Source of the DNA: CAJQHK01 sp038142525
Lineage (GTDB): Bacteria; Pseudomonadota; Alphaproteobacteria; Rickettsiales; UBA1997
Direction of reading: 5' to 3'
Assembly: GCA_038142525.1 (NCBI GenBank)
Contig: JAYQKE010000015.1
Span: forward strand, 805,310 to 869,309
Length of the DNA stretch: 64,000 nucleotides
Made by a program: the position numbers and the translations under genes. Of the stretch, positions 11,365 to 20,546 are shown in pieces (within the stretch, counting starts at the first letter, position 1; every line of letters starts with the position of its first letter). The notes below the pieces were generated by a model. That model saw nothing but the letters and a program-made list of their open reading frames with translations. It made no database searches and had not been told where the DNA came from.

Positions 11365-12096
11365 ATGGATATCAAGGAGGCAATAAAAAATATTATACAT
11401 AAGCATAATCAGCTTGAAAAGCCTGTAGATGATTCTGAGTCAGATTACATTAAAAAAGAGGAGGGTGAGCTAGTTTTAGATCGAGAATTTGAAGAAGATG
11501 TTCATCATATCGTTGATGATTTACCTCCAGATTATTGGAGAAATAATTTTAGTAAAGGTGGTAAAAAAACTAATTTAGATACTAATATTGTTGGAAAAAA
11601 GGGTAGATTTTATCTTTATCATGGAATGAGGATTGATTTAGGAAAAGAAACCCCGGAATCTTTGCCAATTATTGAATTAATGCGAATTATTAGAGAAAAT
11701 CATGATAAAAATGATATTTTTGATAAAATGGCTGATATAAAAATCAAAGAGGATAAGGTTAAAAAAAATCAAAAAACGGGCCTTATTTCTATGATTAAAG
11801 ATATTTCTTCTTCTGATTCTGATGGTGGTTCTGCCAATCAAGAATTAGAAATGGAGTTACAACCGGAAAAACAAGAAGATGTCAGAAGTAATACAGAGCA
11901 TCTTAGGCTGGAAGAGCTTTAAATTCAATCAGTTGCTGTTTCACTGCTTGCTGAAAGTGATGGAAATTCTAGCGTTGCTAAAGAAATTCTTTTTAATGGC
12001 GGTATGGAAGCTATTAAAAAGATGGATGTTGCATCTTTAAAAACTATTTTAGATCAGTTAAATGATGTCGTCATAGAAGATATCATAGAACATTAA
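11365..12096 (+). pseudogene. Hypothetical acidic protein with an in-frame stop
   Basis: An ATG at 11365 opens 185 codons of charged, mostly acidic sequence, including EEDVHHIVDDLPPDYWRNNF and a Ser/Asp-rich linker (ISSSDSDGG). It ends in TAA at 11920-11922. The same frame then stays open for 57 codons (SVAVSLLAESDGNSSVAKEI, then DVASLKTILDQLND) to TAA at 12094-12096, 6 bases before qor. The second part has no start codon of its own and reads as normal protein, so the TAA probably interrupts one gene of about 243 codons. No known domain. It is transcribed away from hisF, with a 34-base palindrome between them. Confidence 0.55.
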
Positions 12097-12102
12097 TTAA
12101 TT

Positions 12103-13071
12103 ATGAAAGCATATATTTTACATAAATCTGGCCCAGTTGCAAATTTAAAATTAGAAAATATTGAAGATCCTGATCCAAGAAGTGATGAAGTTGTTATTAG
12201 GCATACAGCAATTGGTATTAATTTTTTTGATGTTAGTCTTAGAAAGGGTGATTATAAAATAGATAAATTTCCACTCATTCTTGGTATGGAAGGTGTTGGT
12301 ATTATTGAAACTATTGATAATGGAGTAAAGGATTTTAAAGTTGGTGAAAGGGTCTGTTATGCTACTGGCGGTCTTGGGGCTTATGCTGAGAAAAGGGTTA
12401 TTAATCAAAATTGTTTAATTTCTCCACCAGCAAATCTTTCTGATGATCAAATTGTCGCTTCTTTATTAAAAGGTCTTTTGGCTCATACTTTAATTACCAG
12501 AGTTTATAATATTAATCACGCTAAGAGGGTTTTGGTACATTCGGTCGCTGGTGGTGTTGGGCAGTTTTTATGTAATTGGATTAGCCATTATAAAAAGGAA
12601 GTTATTGGTACGGTAGGATCTGATGAAAAAATATCTATTGCTAAATCTGCTGGCTGTCACTATGTGATTAATTATCGTAGAGAGGATTTGGTTAAAAGAA
12701 TGTCGGAAATTACTAATAATTTTGGGGCAAATATTGTTTATGATGGTGTTGGTAAGGATACTATTCATCAATCTCTCTCTTGTCTTTATCCAATGGGAAT
12801 TTGTGTTAATCATGGTGATGCTTCAGGTATTACTACAGATTTAGATCTTAATGAGTTATTTTTTAGTTCATTATATTTTACTAAGCCAACATTGGCACTT
12901 TATAAATCCGTTAGATCAGAATTGATTTTATCTGCTATGGAAGTTTTTAAGGCTTTATCAAACAATATTTTAAAGCCGAATATTAAAATTTCCTCTTTTA
13001 CTGATATTCCAAAAATCCATCAATTAATGGAAAGTAAAAAAAATACTGGCCATTATGTGGTAAAGTTTTGA
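12103..13071 (+). CDS. qor: NADPH:quinone reductase-like zinc-free alcohol dehydrogenase
   Basis: The protein has 322 residues. The N-terminal GroES-like domain shows IGINFFDVSLRKGDYK and LGMEGVGII. The nucleotide-binding motif is VHSVAGGVGQFLCNW, followed by GTVGSDEKISIAKSAGCHYVINY, as in the quinone oxidoreductase (QOR) group. The catalytic-zinc cysteine and the structural-zinc cysteines of true alcohol dehydrogenases are missing, which fits QOR. It would reduce quinones or other alkenals with NADPH in the cytoplasm. It lies 6 bases after the preceding open frame, so is probably co-transcribed with it. Confidence 0.85.
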   Translation: MKAYILHKSGPVANLKLENIEDPDPRSDEVVIRHTAIGINFFDVSLRKGDYKIDKFPLILGMEGVGIIETIDNGVKDFKVGERVCYATGGLGAYAEKRVINQNCLISPPANLSDDQIVASLLKGLLAHTLITRVYNINHAKRVLVHSVAGGVGQFLCNWISHYKKEVIGTVGSDEKISIAKSAGCHYVINYRREDLVKRMSEITNNFGANIVYDGVGKDTIHQSLSCLYPMGICVNHGDASGITTDLDLNELFFSSLYFTKPTLALYKSVRSELILSAMEVFKALSNNILKPNIKISSFTDIPKIHQLMESKKNTGHYVVKF

Positions 13072-13099
13072 AGTGGTATAATTTTAATAATTTCTAATT

Positions 13100-13978
13100 A
13101 TGTTAAAAAATCAACAAAGTGAGATAATGTTACCAAGTAAAAATATTCTATTAGTTGATGATAATCCGGTAATTTTAAAAATACTTTCTAAATGGCTAGG
13201 AGATAAATGTCCCAATTTTAATTTAACTATGATTACTAATTCAATTAAGGCTATGGAATTGGTAAAAAATAAACATAAGGCTTATTTTGATCTGATTTTA
13301 ACTGATATTGAGATGCCAGAAGTTACTGGAATAGAATTGACAAGATATATTAGGGAAGATTTGGATATTTCTAAAAATGATTTACCTATTTTGGTTTATA
13401 GTGCTAGGGAAGATTTGGAAACAATAAAAAGAGCAAAATTGGCAGGGTGTAATGATTATTATGCTAATCCAAAGAATAATGATTCTTTGGTTAGGAATAT
13501 ATCTAAATGGGTTTTAAATGACTATATTCCAAGTAAAGATAGTAAACAAAATGATCTAATTATTAATGATAAGATTTTAAAGGGCTGTAATATTGTTATA
13601 GCCGATGATCAATTGATAAATATGGCATTTATTGCTAAAAAATTGCGTAACTCAGGTGCTAATATTGTAAAATGTTCTAAAGGAAATGATATAACTGATC
13701 TAATACAAAAAGACTCAACCAAATATCATCTTATTATTACTGATATTAATATGAGTGAAATTGGAGGGATTGAGGCAGTAAAAGAAGTAAGAAAAATTCA
13801 AGAGAAATATAATAGGGAGCATGGTTTAAACCAGAGAGTTCCAATTATTTCTTTGTCTGATAGCAATAAAAAAGAGTTCATTATGGAATTGCTTAATAAT
13901 GATATTGATGATTATTTGACAAAAAATTGTAGCGGAGAAGATGTGATAAGACTTGTAAAATTTTGGATAGATTATTAA
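13100..13978 (+). CDS. Dual receiver-domain response regulator
   Basis: The protein has 292 residues: two receiver domains and no output domain. Receiver 1 (about 14-135) has the DD pair in LLVDDNP, phospho-acceptor Asp69 in LILTDIEMP and Ser in VYSA, but the usual Lys is Asn (YYANP). Receiver 2 (about 165-292) has IVIADDQ, LIITDINMS, ISLSDS and YLTKN with the Lys present. It aligns along its whole length with the two receivers of the hybrid kinase at 59961-62606, including the linker (ISKWVLNDYIPSK versus ISKWMLGDYVPNK), so one arose from the other by duplication. It could be a phosphate sink or relay partner for the kinases in this window. Confidence 0.9.
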   Translation: MLKNQQSEIMLPSKNILLVDDNPVILKILSKWLGDKCPNFNLTMITNSIKAMELVKNKHKAYFDLILTDIEMPEVTGIELTRYIREDLDISKNDLPILVYSAREDLETIKRAKLAGCNDYYANPKNNDSLVRNISKWVLNDYIPSKDSKQNDLIINDKILKGCNIVIADDQLINMAFIAKKLRNSGANIVKCSKGNDITDLIQKDSTKYHLIITDINMSEIGGIEAVKEVRKIQEKYNREHGLNQRVPIISLSDSNKKEFIMELLNNDIDDYLTKNCSGEDVIRLVKFWIDY

Positions 13979-13990
13979 CTAAAATTGCTG

Positions 13991-14042
13991 TAATACCATT
14001 TACCATCTTTAAAGAGGTTTTTGCTATAGGTAAATGGTATTA
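13991..14042. repeat. Intergenic stem-loop repeat (copy c)
   Basis: The arms TAATACCATTTACC (13991-14004) and GGTAAATGGTATTA (14029-14042) are perfect complements. The loop contains ATCTTTAAAG, also found between the arms of a related repeat at 39613-39655. It lies between the converging ends of the dual-receiver gene and rpmE and may serve as a two-way terminator. Confidence 0.65.
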
Positions 14043-14069
14043 GAGTAAGTAATTTGGATTAGAGTCTTT

Positions 14070-14339
14070 TTAAAAGAAGGAATCGAAGTCAGAGAATTTT
14101 TTATTTTTCTCGCCGCTTGATTCAATTTTTACTGTCTTATCTTCTTTCCAAGCAACATGTTTAAATGGATCTGTATCAAGAGTAAGCCAATCACCTTCTT
14201 TTCCCCAATTTGTTAAAATCTCCATAGTTTCGCCATTAGTTAGCTTGATATTAACTTTATGTTGTTTTGGGTGTATATTTTTTTTAGTTAGCTTGATATT
14301 AACTTTATGTTGTTTTGGGTGTATATTTTTTTGTGACAT
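14070..14339 (-). CDS. rpmE: Ribosomal protein L31 with duplicated N-terminus
   Basis: From residue 19 on, the protein reads as L31: KKNIHPKQHKVNIKLTNGET, then TNWGKEGDWLTLDTDPFKHV and a charged tail ending FDSFF. The first 18 residues (MSQ plus KNIHPKQHKVNIKLT) repeat the same segment, because a 48-base unit is present twice in tandem between about 14237 and 14333. Without the duplication the protein would be 73 residues, the usual size. The cysteines of the zinc-binding L31 form are absent. It lies 15 bases downstream of atpF on the same strand. The duplication could be real or an assembly artefact. Confidence 0.85.
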   Translation of the reverse strand: MSQKNIHPKQHKVNIKLTKKNIHPKQHKVNIKLTNGETMEILTNWGKEGDWLTLDTDPFKHVAWKEDKTVKIESSGEKNKKFSDFDSFF

Positions 14340-14354
14340 CTTTAAATTATTTTA

Positions 14355-14840
14355 TTAATGAATTTTAGCAGAAAAATTGTCTATAGAGTCGACCACCAGC
14401 TCTTCTTCTGCATCTCCTTTAAGCTTTAAATTATCATCTTCAATTACATTAACGGCTGAGGTGATAATTTTGTTTTTAAGTTCTCTGATCAATTTTTCCT
14501 CTTCTTTTTTAATTCTATTTCTAACGGCTAATATTTTTTTGTCTATTTCGGCCTGAACTAATTTTTTAGATCTGATAATTAACGCTTCTGATTCTTTATT
14601 AGCGTCTTGAATTAAGTTTTGTGAAGATTTTACAGCATTTTTATATAATCTCTCAGCATCAGCAAGTAAAATTTCAGATTCTTTTAAAGATTTTTCAGCT
14701 AACTTAACAGAATCTAAAACTTCTTTTAATCTTGAATCAATTTTAGCAATAATAAAAGGCAAAGCAAGTTTTATTAATAAGGCTAAAAAACTTAAAAAAG
14801 AAACTGATAGCCAAAATTTTGGATCTAAAAATAAATTCAT
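14355..14840 (-). CDS. atpF: ATP synthase Fo subunit b
   Basis: The protein has 161 residues. One N-terminal membrane span (FWLSVSFLSFLALLIKLALP) is followed by a long charged helix rich in Lys, Glu and Ala, the coiled-coil stator stalk. The last part (INNFSAKIH-like end, VNVIEDD) resembles the delta-contacting region of alphaproteobacterial b subunits. It lies directly downstream of a second b-like gene and atpE, the order c-b'-b found in alphaproteobacteria. It holds F1 still against rotation of the c ring. Confidence 0.88.
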   Translation of the reverse strand: MNLFLDPKFWLSVSFLSFLALLIKLALPFIIAKIDSRLKEVLDSVKLAEKSLKESEILLADAERLYKNAVKSSQNLIQDANKESEALIIRSKKLVQAEIDKKILAVRNRIKKEEEKLIRELKNKIITSAVNVIEDDNLKLKGDAEEELVVDSIDNFSAKIH

Positions 14841-14843
14841 ATT

Positions 14844-15287
14844 TTAATTAATTTTTTTTGATACTAATTTATCAGATATTTGCCTTACCAAATTTTCAAT
14901 AATTACCTCAGAATTTTCAGAATAATCCTGTAAAATATTTTGAGTTAATGAGTTTGACTCATTTTGTAAGACGGAAATTTGTTCCTGATTTTTCTTAATA
15001 AAATTAATCCTATTCTCATTAGATTTTGATTTAGCATCAGCTATGATATTGGAATATTTGATTATAGAATCTTTTCTAACTGATTCTATTTTTTCATTAA
15101 TATCAGATAATTTTTGATTTAATTTTTCAGTTTCCAACCTTAAATGTTCTATTTTATCAGCTCTATTACCTATTATTTTTTCCATCTTTGGCATGAATAA
15201 TTTTTTTGCCAAAAGATAAATAACAGAAAAGCAGATTAATAACCAAAATATCTGAGATGAAAACTGAGATATATCAAATTGATGCAT
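14844..15287 (-). CDS. atpG: ATP synthase Fo subunit b'
   Basis: The protein has 147 residues, with an N-terminal membrane span (SSQIFWLLICFSVIYLLAKK) and a long coiled coil. The start MHQFDISQFSSQIFWLL with FMPKMEKIIGNR after the span is the pattern of b' in alphaproteobacteria. It pairs with b to form the heterodimeric peripheral stalk. The gene overlaps nothing but sits 3 bases from atpF and 9 bases from atpE, so the three are one operon. The symbol for b' differs between annotation systems (atpG, atpX or atpF'). Confidence 0.85.
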   Translation of the reverse strand: MHQFDISQFSSQIFWLLICFSVIYLLAKKLFMPKMEKIIGNRADKIEHLRLETEKLNQKLSDINEKIESVRKDSIIKYSNIIADAKSKSNENRINFIKKNQEQISVLQNESNSLTQNILQDYSENSEVIIENLVRQISDKLVSKKIN

Positions 15288-15296
15288 AAATTAAAT

Positions 15297-15524
15297 TTAT
15301 GAAAATAATATTAAGAATGCTAATAATACAGCAAATATACCCATTGCTTCAGCTAAACCAACAGCGATATAAATATATTTCTCCATTTTAGGAGTCGCTG
15401 ACGGGTTGCGCGAGATAGCATTAAAAAATCCAGAGAAAATATTACCAATTGCAATCGCACCAAACATAGCAATTGAACATAGACCAACACCAATATATTT
15501 TAAAACTTCTAATTCCATTTCCAT
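15297..15524 (-). CDS. atpE: ATP synthase Fo subunit c
   Basis: The protein has two membrane helices joined by the polar loop RNPSATPKMEKY, and the proton-binding Glu in GLAEAMGIFAVLLAF. I choose the ATG at 15524, giving 75 residues beginning MEMELEVLKYIGVGL; the open frame extends 14 codons further upstream to 15566 but those residues do not look like a c subunit. The a subunit (atpB), which usually precedes c, is not here; the next gene upstream is a glycosyltransferase. 15525-15699 contains no gene. Confidence 0.93.
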   Translation of the reverse strand: MEMELEVLKYIGVGLCSIAMFGAIAIGNIFSGFFNAISRNPSATPKMEKYIYIAVGLAEAMGIFAVLLAFLILFS

Positions 15525-15699
15525 TATGTTACTAAATTTTAGGTTATTTAAAGATTGATATAGCAATAAAACTCTAAAAAGATCTTTAATCTAGGTAATT
15601 ATTTGATTGCAGATTTAGATATTTATTAAGATATCAATATGTACTGAATAAAAAAATATATCTTGTAACTGTAATTTACAAGATGAAAAAATAACTTTT

Positions 15700-16476
15700 T
15701 TACAATTTATTAAATCTCTCTCTGATTTTCGCTAATTTTAAAAAGCGTGAGAAGCTAAAAATTGCACTGTAATAAATACCGCTAAAGCCATAAATAAAGT
15801 ATCTTCTAATAAAATATGCTTTAAAAAAAGCTATAAATATAGTGACCATTATTTTAAAATTGGATGGATATTTTTTACGTTCAAAATTATCTATTGCTTG
15901 CAATTCGGAATAAAAGTTAATTTTCTCAATCCAATGAAAAACAGACTTAAAAGATTTATGTTCTATGATATTTTTTAATTGGCTGATTTTTCCATCAACT
16001 CCCTCCTTAACAATTACAGAGTCATGAATAGAGCTATTTTTAAAGCCAGCATAATCTGAATTATAAAGTCTCAATTGATTATAATAATATGCTAATTTTT
16101 TAGGTTTTTTTTCGCCAAAAAATTTATTAACTATTTTAATTTTAAAACCAACAAAATCCTTTTCTTTATTAGATTGAAATATTTCTTTTATTTCATTAGC
16201 TAATTCGGTAGTAATTTCTTCATCAGCATCAATATTTAAAATCCATTTATTTTTACATTTACTTTCGCCAAAGATTTTTTGTTGGCCATATCCTTGCCAT
16301 TTATTAAATAAAACTTTGGCACCAAGATTTTCTGCCAACTGTACTGTTTTATCAGAGCTGCCAGAATCGATTACCAAAATATCATTGGTAATTTGTTGAG
16401 CTTTTTTGATAATATTAGCAATCCTGTCCTCTTCATTTTTTGTAATTATGAAGATAGAAATTGGTAAAATTGACAT
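15700..16476 (-). CDS. Family 2 glycosyltransferase, LPS-core WaaE/KdtX type
   Basis: The protein has 258 residues. The GT-A fold is seen in ISIFIITKNEEDRIANII, VIDSGSSDKTVQLAENLGAK and the metal-binding DAD-type motif in ILNIDADEEIT. The segment FNKWQGYGQQKIFG is characteristic of the WaaE/KdtX group, which adds a sugar to the lipopolysaccharide inner core. The C-terminus is basic and aromatic and probably binds the membrane. Start ATG at 16476 is divergent from the DsbA-like gene, with about 74 bases between them for both promoters. Confidence 0.82.
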   Translation of the reverse strand: MSILPISIFIITKNEEDRIANIIKKAQQITNDILVIDSGSSDKTVQLAENLGAKVLFNKWQGYGQQKIFGESKCKNKWILNIDADEEITTELANEIKEIFQSNKEKDFVGFKIKIVNKFFGEKKPKKLAYYYNQLRLYNSDYAGFKNSSIHDSVIVKEGVDGKISQLKNIIEHKSFKSVFHWIEKINFYSELQAIDNFERKKYPSNFKIMVTIFIAFFKAYFIRRYFIYGFSGIYYSAIFSFSRFLKLAKIRERFNKL

Positions 16477-16550
16477 AATATTTTGGTTGTAAATTAATTT
16501 TAAATCTTAGAGACTTTTAATTTCTAGTTCTAATTCCAATTTTATTTTAT

Positions 16551-17276
16551 ATGAGAGAGAAGAATAATAAAAACAAAGTAACTATAATCGCAATAATCTT
16601 AATTACAATAATAGTTGCCACCTTCTTCATAATTAATAACCAAGAAGAAAAAGAATTGGACCAAGATCAGTCTCAAATAGAAAAAGAGATTAGTAGGGAA
16701 TCTGAAAATAGAATAATTAATGAATCGAATAAATTTTTAAAAATTTTAGATGATGATTATATTTTAGGACAAAAAGATGCGCCAGTGAAAGTCATAGAAT
16801 ATGCTTCATTATCATGTCCTCACTGTGCCGAATTTTACATTAATGGCTTTGAAAATTTAAAAAATTATGTTGATAGGGGAGAGGTAGTTTTTATTTATCG
16901 TGATTTCCCTCTTAATGGCCCAGCTCTTGCGGGTTCTGTAGCGGCCCTGTGTTATTTTAATAAGGTTAATCAAGGCTACAAATATCACAATTTTATTAAA
17001 AATCTTTTCAAAAATCAGGAAAAATGGGTTTTTTCCCCAGAATTTATTGAAAAATTAAAGGAAATTTCACAAATATATGGAATTTCTGATGCAGAATTGA
17101 CTAAATGTATTGAAGATAAAAATATGCAAAAAGCTATTATTACTAAGGCTAAGGAGGCTAGCGAATCTCTTGAGATTAAATCAACTCCAACTTTTATTAT
17201 TAATGGCGAGGTTGTTAATGGCTATTCAGGTTGGGATGCATTGGAAGGAGTTATTAGAAGAAAATTAGGTAATTAA
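16551..17276 (+). CDS. DsbA-family thiol-disulfide oxidoreductase
   Basis: The protein has 241 residues. An N-terminal membrane anchor (TIIAIILITIIVATFFII) is followed by a thioredoxin fold with the active site CPHC in YASLSCPHCAEFY and the cis-proline loop in IKSTPTFIINGEVVNGY. This is the layout of the membrane-tethered DsbA/BdbD-like proteins with a helical insert (residues about 130-200). It would introduce disulfides in periplasmic proteins; its partner DsbB is not in the window. It lies 29 bases before topA on the same strand. Confidence 0.88.
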   Translation: MREKNNKNKVTIIAIILITIIVATFFIINNQEEKELDQDQSQIEKEISRESENRIINESNKFLKILDDDYILGQKDAPVKVIEYASLSCPHCAEFYINGFENLKNYVDRGEVVFIYRDFPLNGPALAGSVAALCYFNKVNQGYKYHNFIKNLFKNQEKWVFSPEFIEKLKEISQIYGISDAELTKCIEDKNMQKAIITKAKEASESLEIKSTPTFIINGEVVNGYSGWDALEGVIRRKLGN

Positions 17277-17305
17277 AACTAACTTTTCCAATAAAGATCA
17301 ATAAT

Positions 17306-19723
17306 ATGACAAATTTACTAATTGTAGAATCCCCAGCAAAGGCCAAAACTATTGGCAAATATCTTGGTTCAAATTATGTCGTTCTGGCATCTTTTGGTCA
17401 TGTGCGTGATTTGCCAAGCAAAAATGGTTCTGTTGATCCAGAGCAAAATTTTGCTATGAATTACCAAATTGCCGATTCTGCTAAAAAACATATCAATGAA
17501 ATTGCCAAAATTGCTAAAAAATGTGACAAGATCATTCTAGCTCCCGATCCTGATCGTGAAGGGGAGTCAATCGCTTGGCATGTTTTGGAGGTGTTAAAAG
17601 AGAAAAAATCTCTAAAAAAAGACACCCAAATTCAAAGAGTTGTTTTTAATACTATTACCAAAAATTCTATTCTGAGCGCTATTAAAAGTCCTAGAAATAT
17701 TGATGATGATCTGGTCAATGCTCAGCAAGCCAGAAGGGCGCTGGATTATCTTTTTGGCTTTACCCTCTCTCCTGTTTTATGGCGTAAATTGCCTGGTAGT
17801 CGTTCTGCTGGCCGTGTGCAATCTGTGGCACTGCGTGTTATTTGTGATCGAGAAACTGAAATTGAATTATTCAAATCAAGGGAATATTGGGATGTAAAGG
17901 TTGATTTGGGTAAGGAAAAAGAGAGTTTTTTAGCTAGCCTAACTCATATTGGCGATCAAAAGCTGGATAAATTTTTTATTGAAAATGAAAAATCAGCTTT
18001 AGAAATTGCCGAAAATCTGAAAAATAAAAATTATCAAGTTCAGTCAATTATTAGAAAAAATACTAGGAGGCGCCCATATCCGCCTTTTATTACTTCTTCT
18101 TTACAGCAGGAGGCTTCTCGTAAATTAGGCTTTTCAACCAAAAGAACTATGCAAGTTGCACAAAAGCTCTATGAGGGTGTGGCTATTAATGGCGAAGTGC
18201 AGGGTTTAATTACCTATATGAGAACTGATGGGGTTTATGTTGATCCGGAGGCAATTGGTAAAGCTAGAAATTACATTAAATCTAATTATGGCGCTAAATA
18301 TCTGCCAGAAAAGCCAATTAATTATCAGCAAAAAGCTAAAAATACTCAGGAAGCTCACGAGGCCATTCGCCCAGTAAATCCTGAATATGCACCAAAAGAT
18401 ATTGAAAGATTTTTGGATTCTGATCAATTTAAATTATATAGTCTTATTTGGAAGAGAATGGTAGCGAGTCAAATGGCCGATGTGATTATGGACCAATTGA
18501 CAGCAATTATTATTACTGACCCTGATTATGGTAAATTAAAAACCACTGGCTCGGTCATTAAATTTGATGGTTTTTATGTGCTTTACAATGAGGGTAAGGA
18601 TGAGGAAGAAGAGGAAGAAAGTAATAAAAAATTACCAAATTTGGTTGAAAATGATCAGCTGAAATTTTTAAAAGTTCTGCCAAAGCAAGATTTTACCGAA
18701 CCGCCACCAAGATATTCTGAGGCTAGTTTAGTGAAAAAAATGGAGGAATTGGGAATTGGCCGTCCTTCAACCTATTCAGCGATTATTTCGGTTTTACAAG
18801 ATCGAAATTATGTTAAATTGGAAAAAAGAAGATTTTTTCCAGAACAAAGGGGTAGGGTTGTTACTAATTTTTTAAAGGAATTTTTTCCACAATATGTGGC
18901 TTATGATTATACTTCAGATTTGGAAGATGAGCTAGATGTGATTGCTAGTGGAAAATTAAATTGGCAAAAATTTTTAGATAAATTCTGGCAAAAATTCCAT
19001 AAAAATACTGATTTAGTTTTAGAAAAACCAATTACTGAAATTTTAGATAAATTAACCCTATCAATGGGGCCAACAATTTTTGGTTTTGATAAAAAGGGCG
19101 AATTAAAAAATAATTGCCCATCATGTGCTGATGGCAAATTAGGTGTTAAAATTGGTAAATTCGGGGTATTTATTGCTTGTTCTAATTATCCAGATTGTAA
19201 ACATAATGAACAAATTTCTAAAGATGATTCTGGTTCTGTAATTCTTGAGGTCGCCAATATGTTTGAGCCTAAATCTTTAGGAAAGTCGGAAGAATTTAAG
19301 GGAGAGATTTTTATTAAAAAAGGTCCTTATGGCTTTTATATTGAGCTAGTTAAGGATGAATCCTTGATGTCTCATGAAGAGAAATTTACCAAAACAGGTA
19401 AGAAGAGGGCAATTAAACCCAAAAGAGTTGCTATTCCAAAGGATGTTATTATTGATGAGGTTGATTTTACTTTGGCCGAAAAGCTACTTTCTCTACCAAT
19501 AGTTATTGGCAATCATCCAGAAACTAATCTTGAAATTAAGGCTAGTATTGGTCCTTTTGGTCCTTATTTATTCCATGATGGGGTTTATGTCTCGGTCAAG
19601 GAGGATAATATTTTGGATATTACTTTGGCAAGATCGGTGGATGTAATTAAGGAAGGTTTGGAGAAAAAGAAAAATAGTAAGAGAAGAGGAGGTAGAAGGA
19701 AGATAGTAAAAAAGAAGAAGTGA
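17306..19723 (+). CDS. topA: DNA topoisomerase I
   Basis: The protein has 805 residues. The TOPRIM domain is at the start (LLIVESPAKAKTIGKYLG, then APDPDREGESIAWH with the DxDxE-type acidic set). The catalytic tyrosine is in GLITYMRTDG. A C-terminal topoisomerase zinc finger is visible in CPSCADGKLG and CSNYPDCKH, followed by TopA C-terminal repeats and a Lys/Arg-rich tail (KRRGGRRKIVKKKK) that would bind DNA. It relaxes negative supercoils. The length fits the alphaproteobacterial form and there is no damage. Confidence 0.96.
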   Translation: MTNLLIVESPAKAKTIGKYLGSNYVVLASFGHVRDLPSKNGSVDPEQNFAMNYQIADSAKKHINEIAKIAKKCDKIILAPDPDREGESIAWHVLEVLKEKKSLKKDTQIQRVVFNTITKNSILSAIKSPRNIDDDLVNAQQARRALDYLFGFTLSPVLWRKLPGSRSAGRVQSVALRVICDRETEIELFKSREYWDVKVDLGKEKESFLASLTHIGDQKLDKFFIENEKSALEIAENLKNKNYQVQSIIRKNTRRRPYPPFITSSLQQEASRKLGFSTKRTMQVAQKLYEGVAINGEVQGLITYMRTDGVYVDPEAIGKARNYIKSNYGAKYLPEKPINYQQKAKNTQEAHEAIRPVNPEYAPKDIERFLDSDQFKLYSLIWKRMVASQMADVIMDQLTAIIITDPDYGKLKTTGSVIKFDGFYVLYNEGKDEEEEEESNKKLPNLVENDQLKFLKVLPKQDFTEPPPRYSEASLVKKMEELGIGRPSTYSAIISVLQDRNYVKLEKRRFFPEQRGRVVTNFLKEFFPQYVAYDYTSDLEDELDVIASGKLNWQKFLDKFWQKFHKNTDLVLEKPITEILDKLTLSMGPTIFGFDKKGELKNNCPSCADGKLGVKIGKFGVFIACSNYPDCKHNEQISKDDSGSVILEVANMFEPKSLGKSEEFKGEIFIKKGPYGFYIELVKDESLMSHEEKFTKTGKKRAIKPKRVAIPKDVIIDEVDFTLAEKLLSLPIVIGNHPETNLEIKASIGPFGPYLFHDGVYVSVKEDNILDITLARSVDVIKEGLEKKKNSKRRGGRRKIVKKKK

Positions 19724-19757
19724 GTTTGATATAATATTAAAAATATGTCAACTAGCT

Positions 19758-20476
19758 ATGAGTAAAATTCAAAAAACAAAAAAGATTTTAATAGTTGGAT
19801 CTGGAATTGCAGGGATTACATTATTCCGACTCTTAAAAGATAAAGGTTTTAAAAATATTAAAATTATTGAAAAAAACAAAAAGCTTAGATCAGAAGGTTG
19901 TGCCATATGTTTACCTTTTAATGCAGTAGATCAAATAGACCAAATAAGATTAAAAGATAAATTATTAAAATTATCTCATCAGGTCGATAAAATAGAATAT
20001 GCAAAACATAATGGTAAAAATTTAACAACTGCCAGCTTGTTGCAAAAACCCCTGAATAGTCAGCCTTTTTTATCTTTACTTCGTGAAGATCTGTTGAAAT
20101 TATTAGCTGATAATTATCAAGAAGAAGTTAGCTATAATTTATTTATTAAAAAAATAAATTTTGATTTAACCTCCAAAAAATCTAAAGTTACTTTTAGTAA
20201 TAAAAAAAAGGAGGAATTTGATTTAATAATTGGTGCGGATGGCATCAATTCTAGTGTAAGAAAATTAGCTTTTAAAGAAAAAGATTTACTTGATTTAGAA
20301 GTTACGAATTGGAGATTTATATCAAAAACCAAACAAGATAATTTACATCCCAAATATTTTGTTGGCAAAGATGAGGGTTTATGATTTATCCAATGTCTAA
20401 TAAAAAGACATATTGCTATGCACAAATTTCTGACAAGGGCAATAAATATAAAAATTCTGATTTTATAGCCAACTAA
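19758..20476 (+). pseudogene. FAD-dependent monooxygenase, frameshifted and truncated
   Basis: The N-terminal FAD-binding motif (ILIVGSGIAGITLFRLLKDK) and the second motif (LIIGADGINSSVRKLAF) identify a UbiH/PHBH-like flavin monooxygenase. The frame stops at 20384, but a shift of one base near 20380 continues the protein (FMIYPMSNKKTYCYAQISDK) to TAA at 20474-20476. A complete enzyme has about 380 residues; only about 240 are present, and the rest is replaced by insertion-sequence remains. The gene is therefore broken both by an indel and by loss of its 3' part. Confidence 0.8.
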
Positions 20477-20546
20477 ATTAAGCTTGCATTTCTTGCGCCA
20501 GGAGAATAAAATTCTGGCAAAAACTATGCCAGTTCCATATTCTAAT

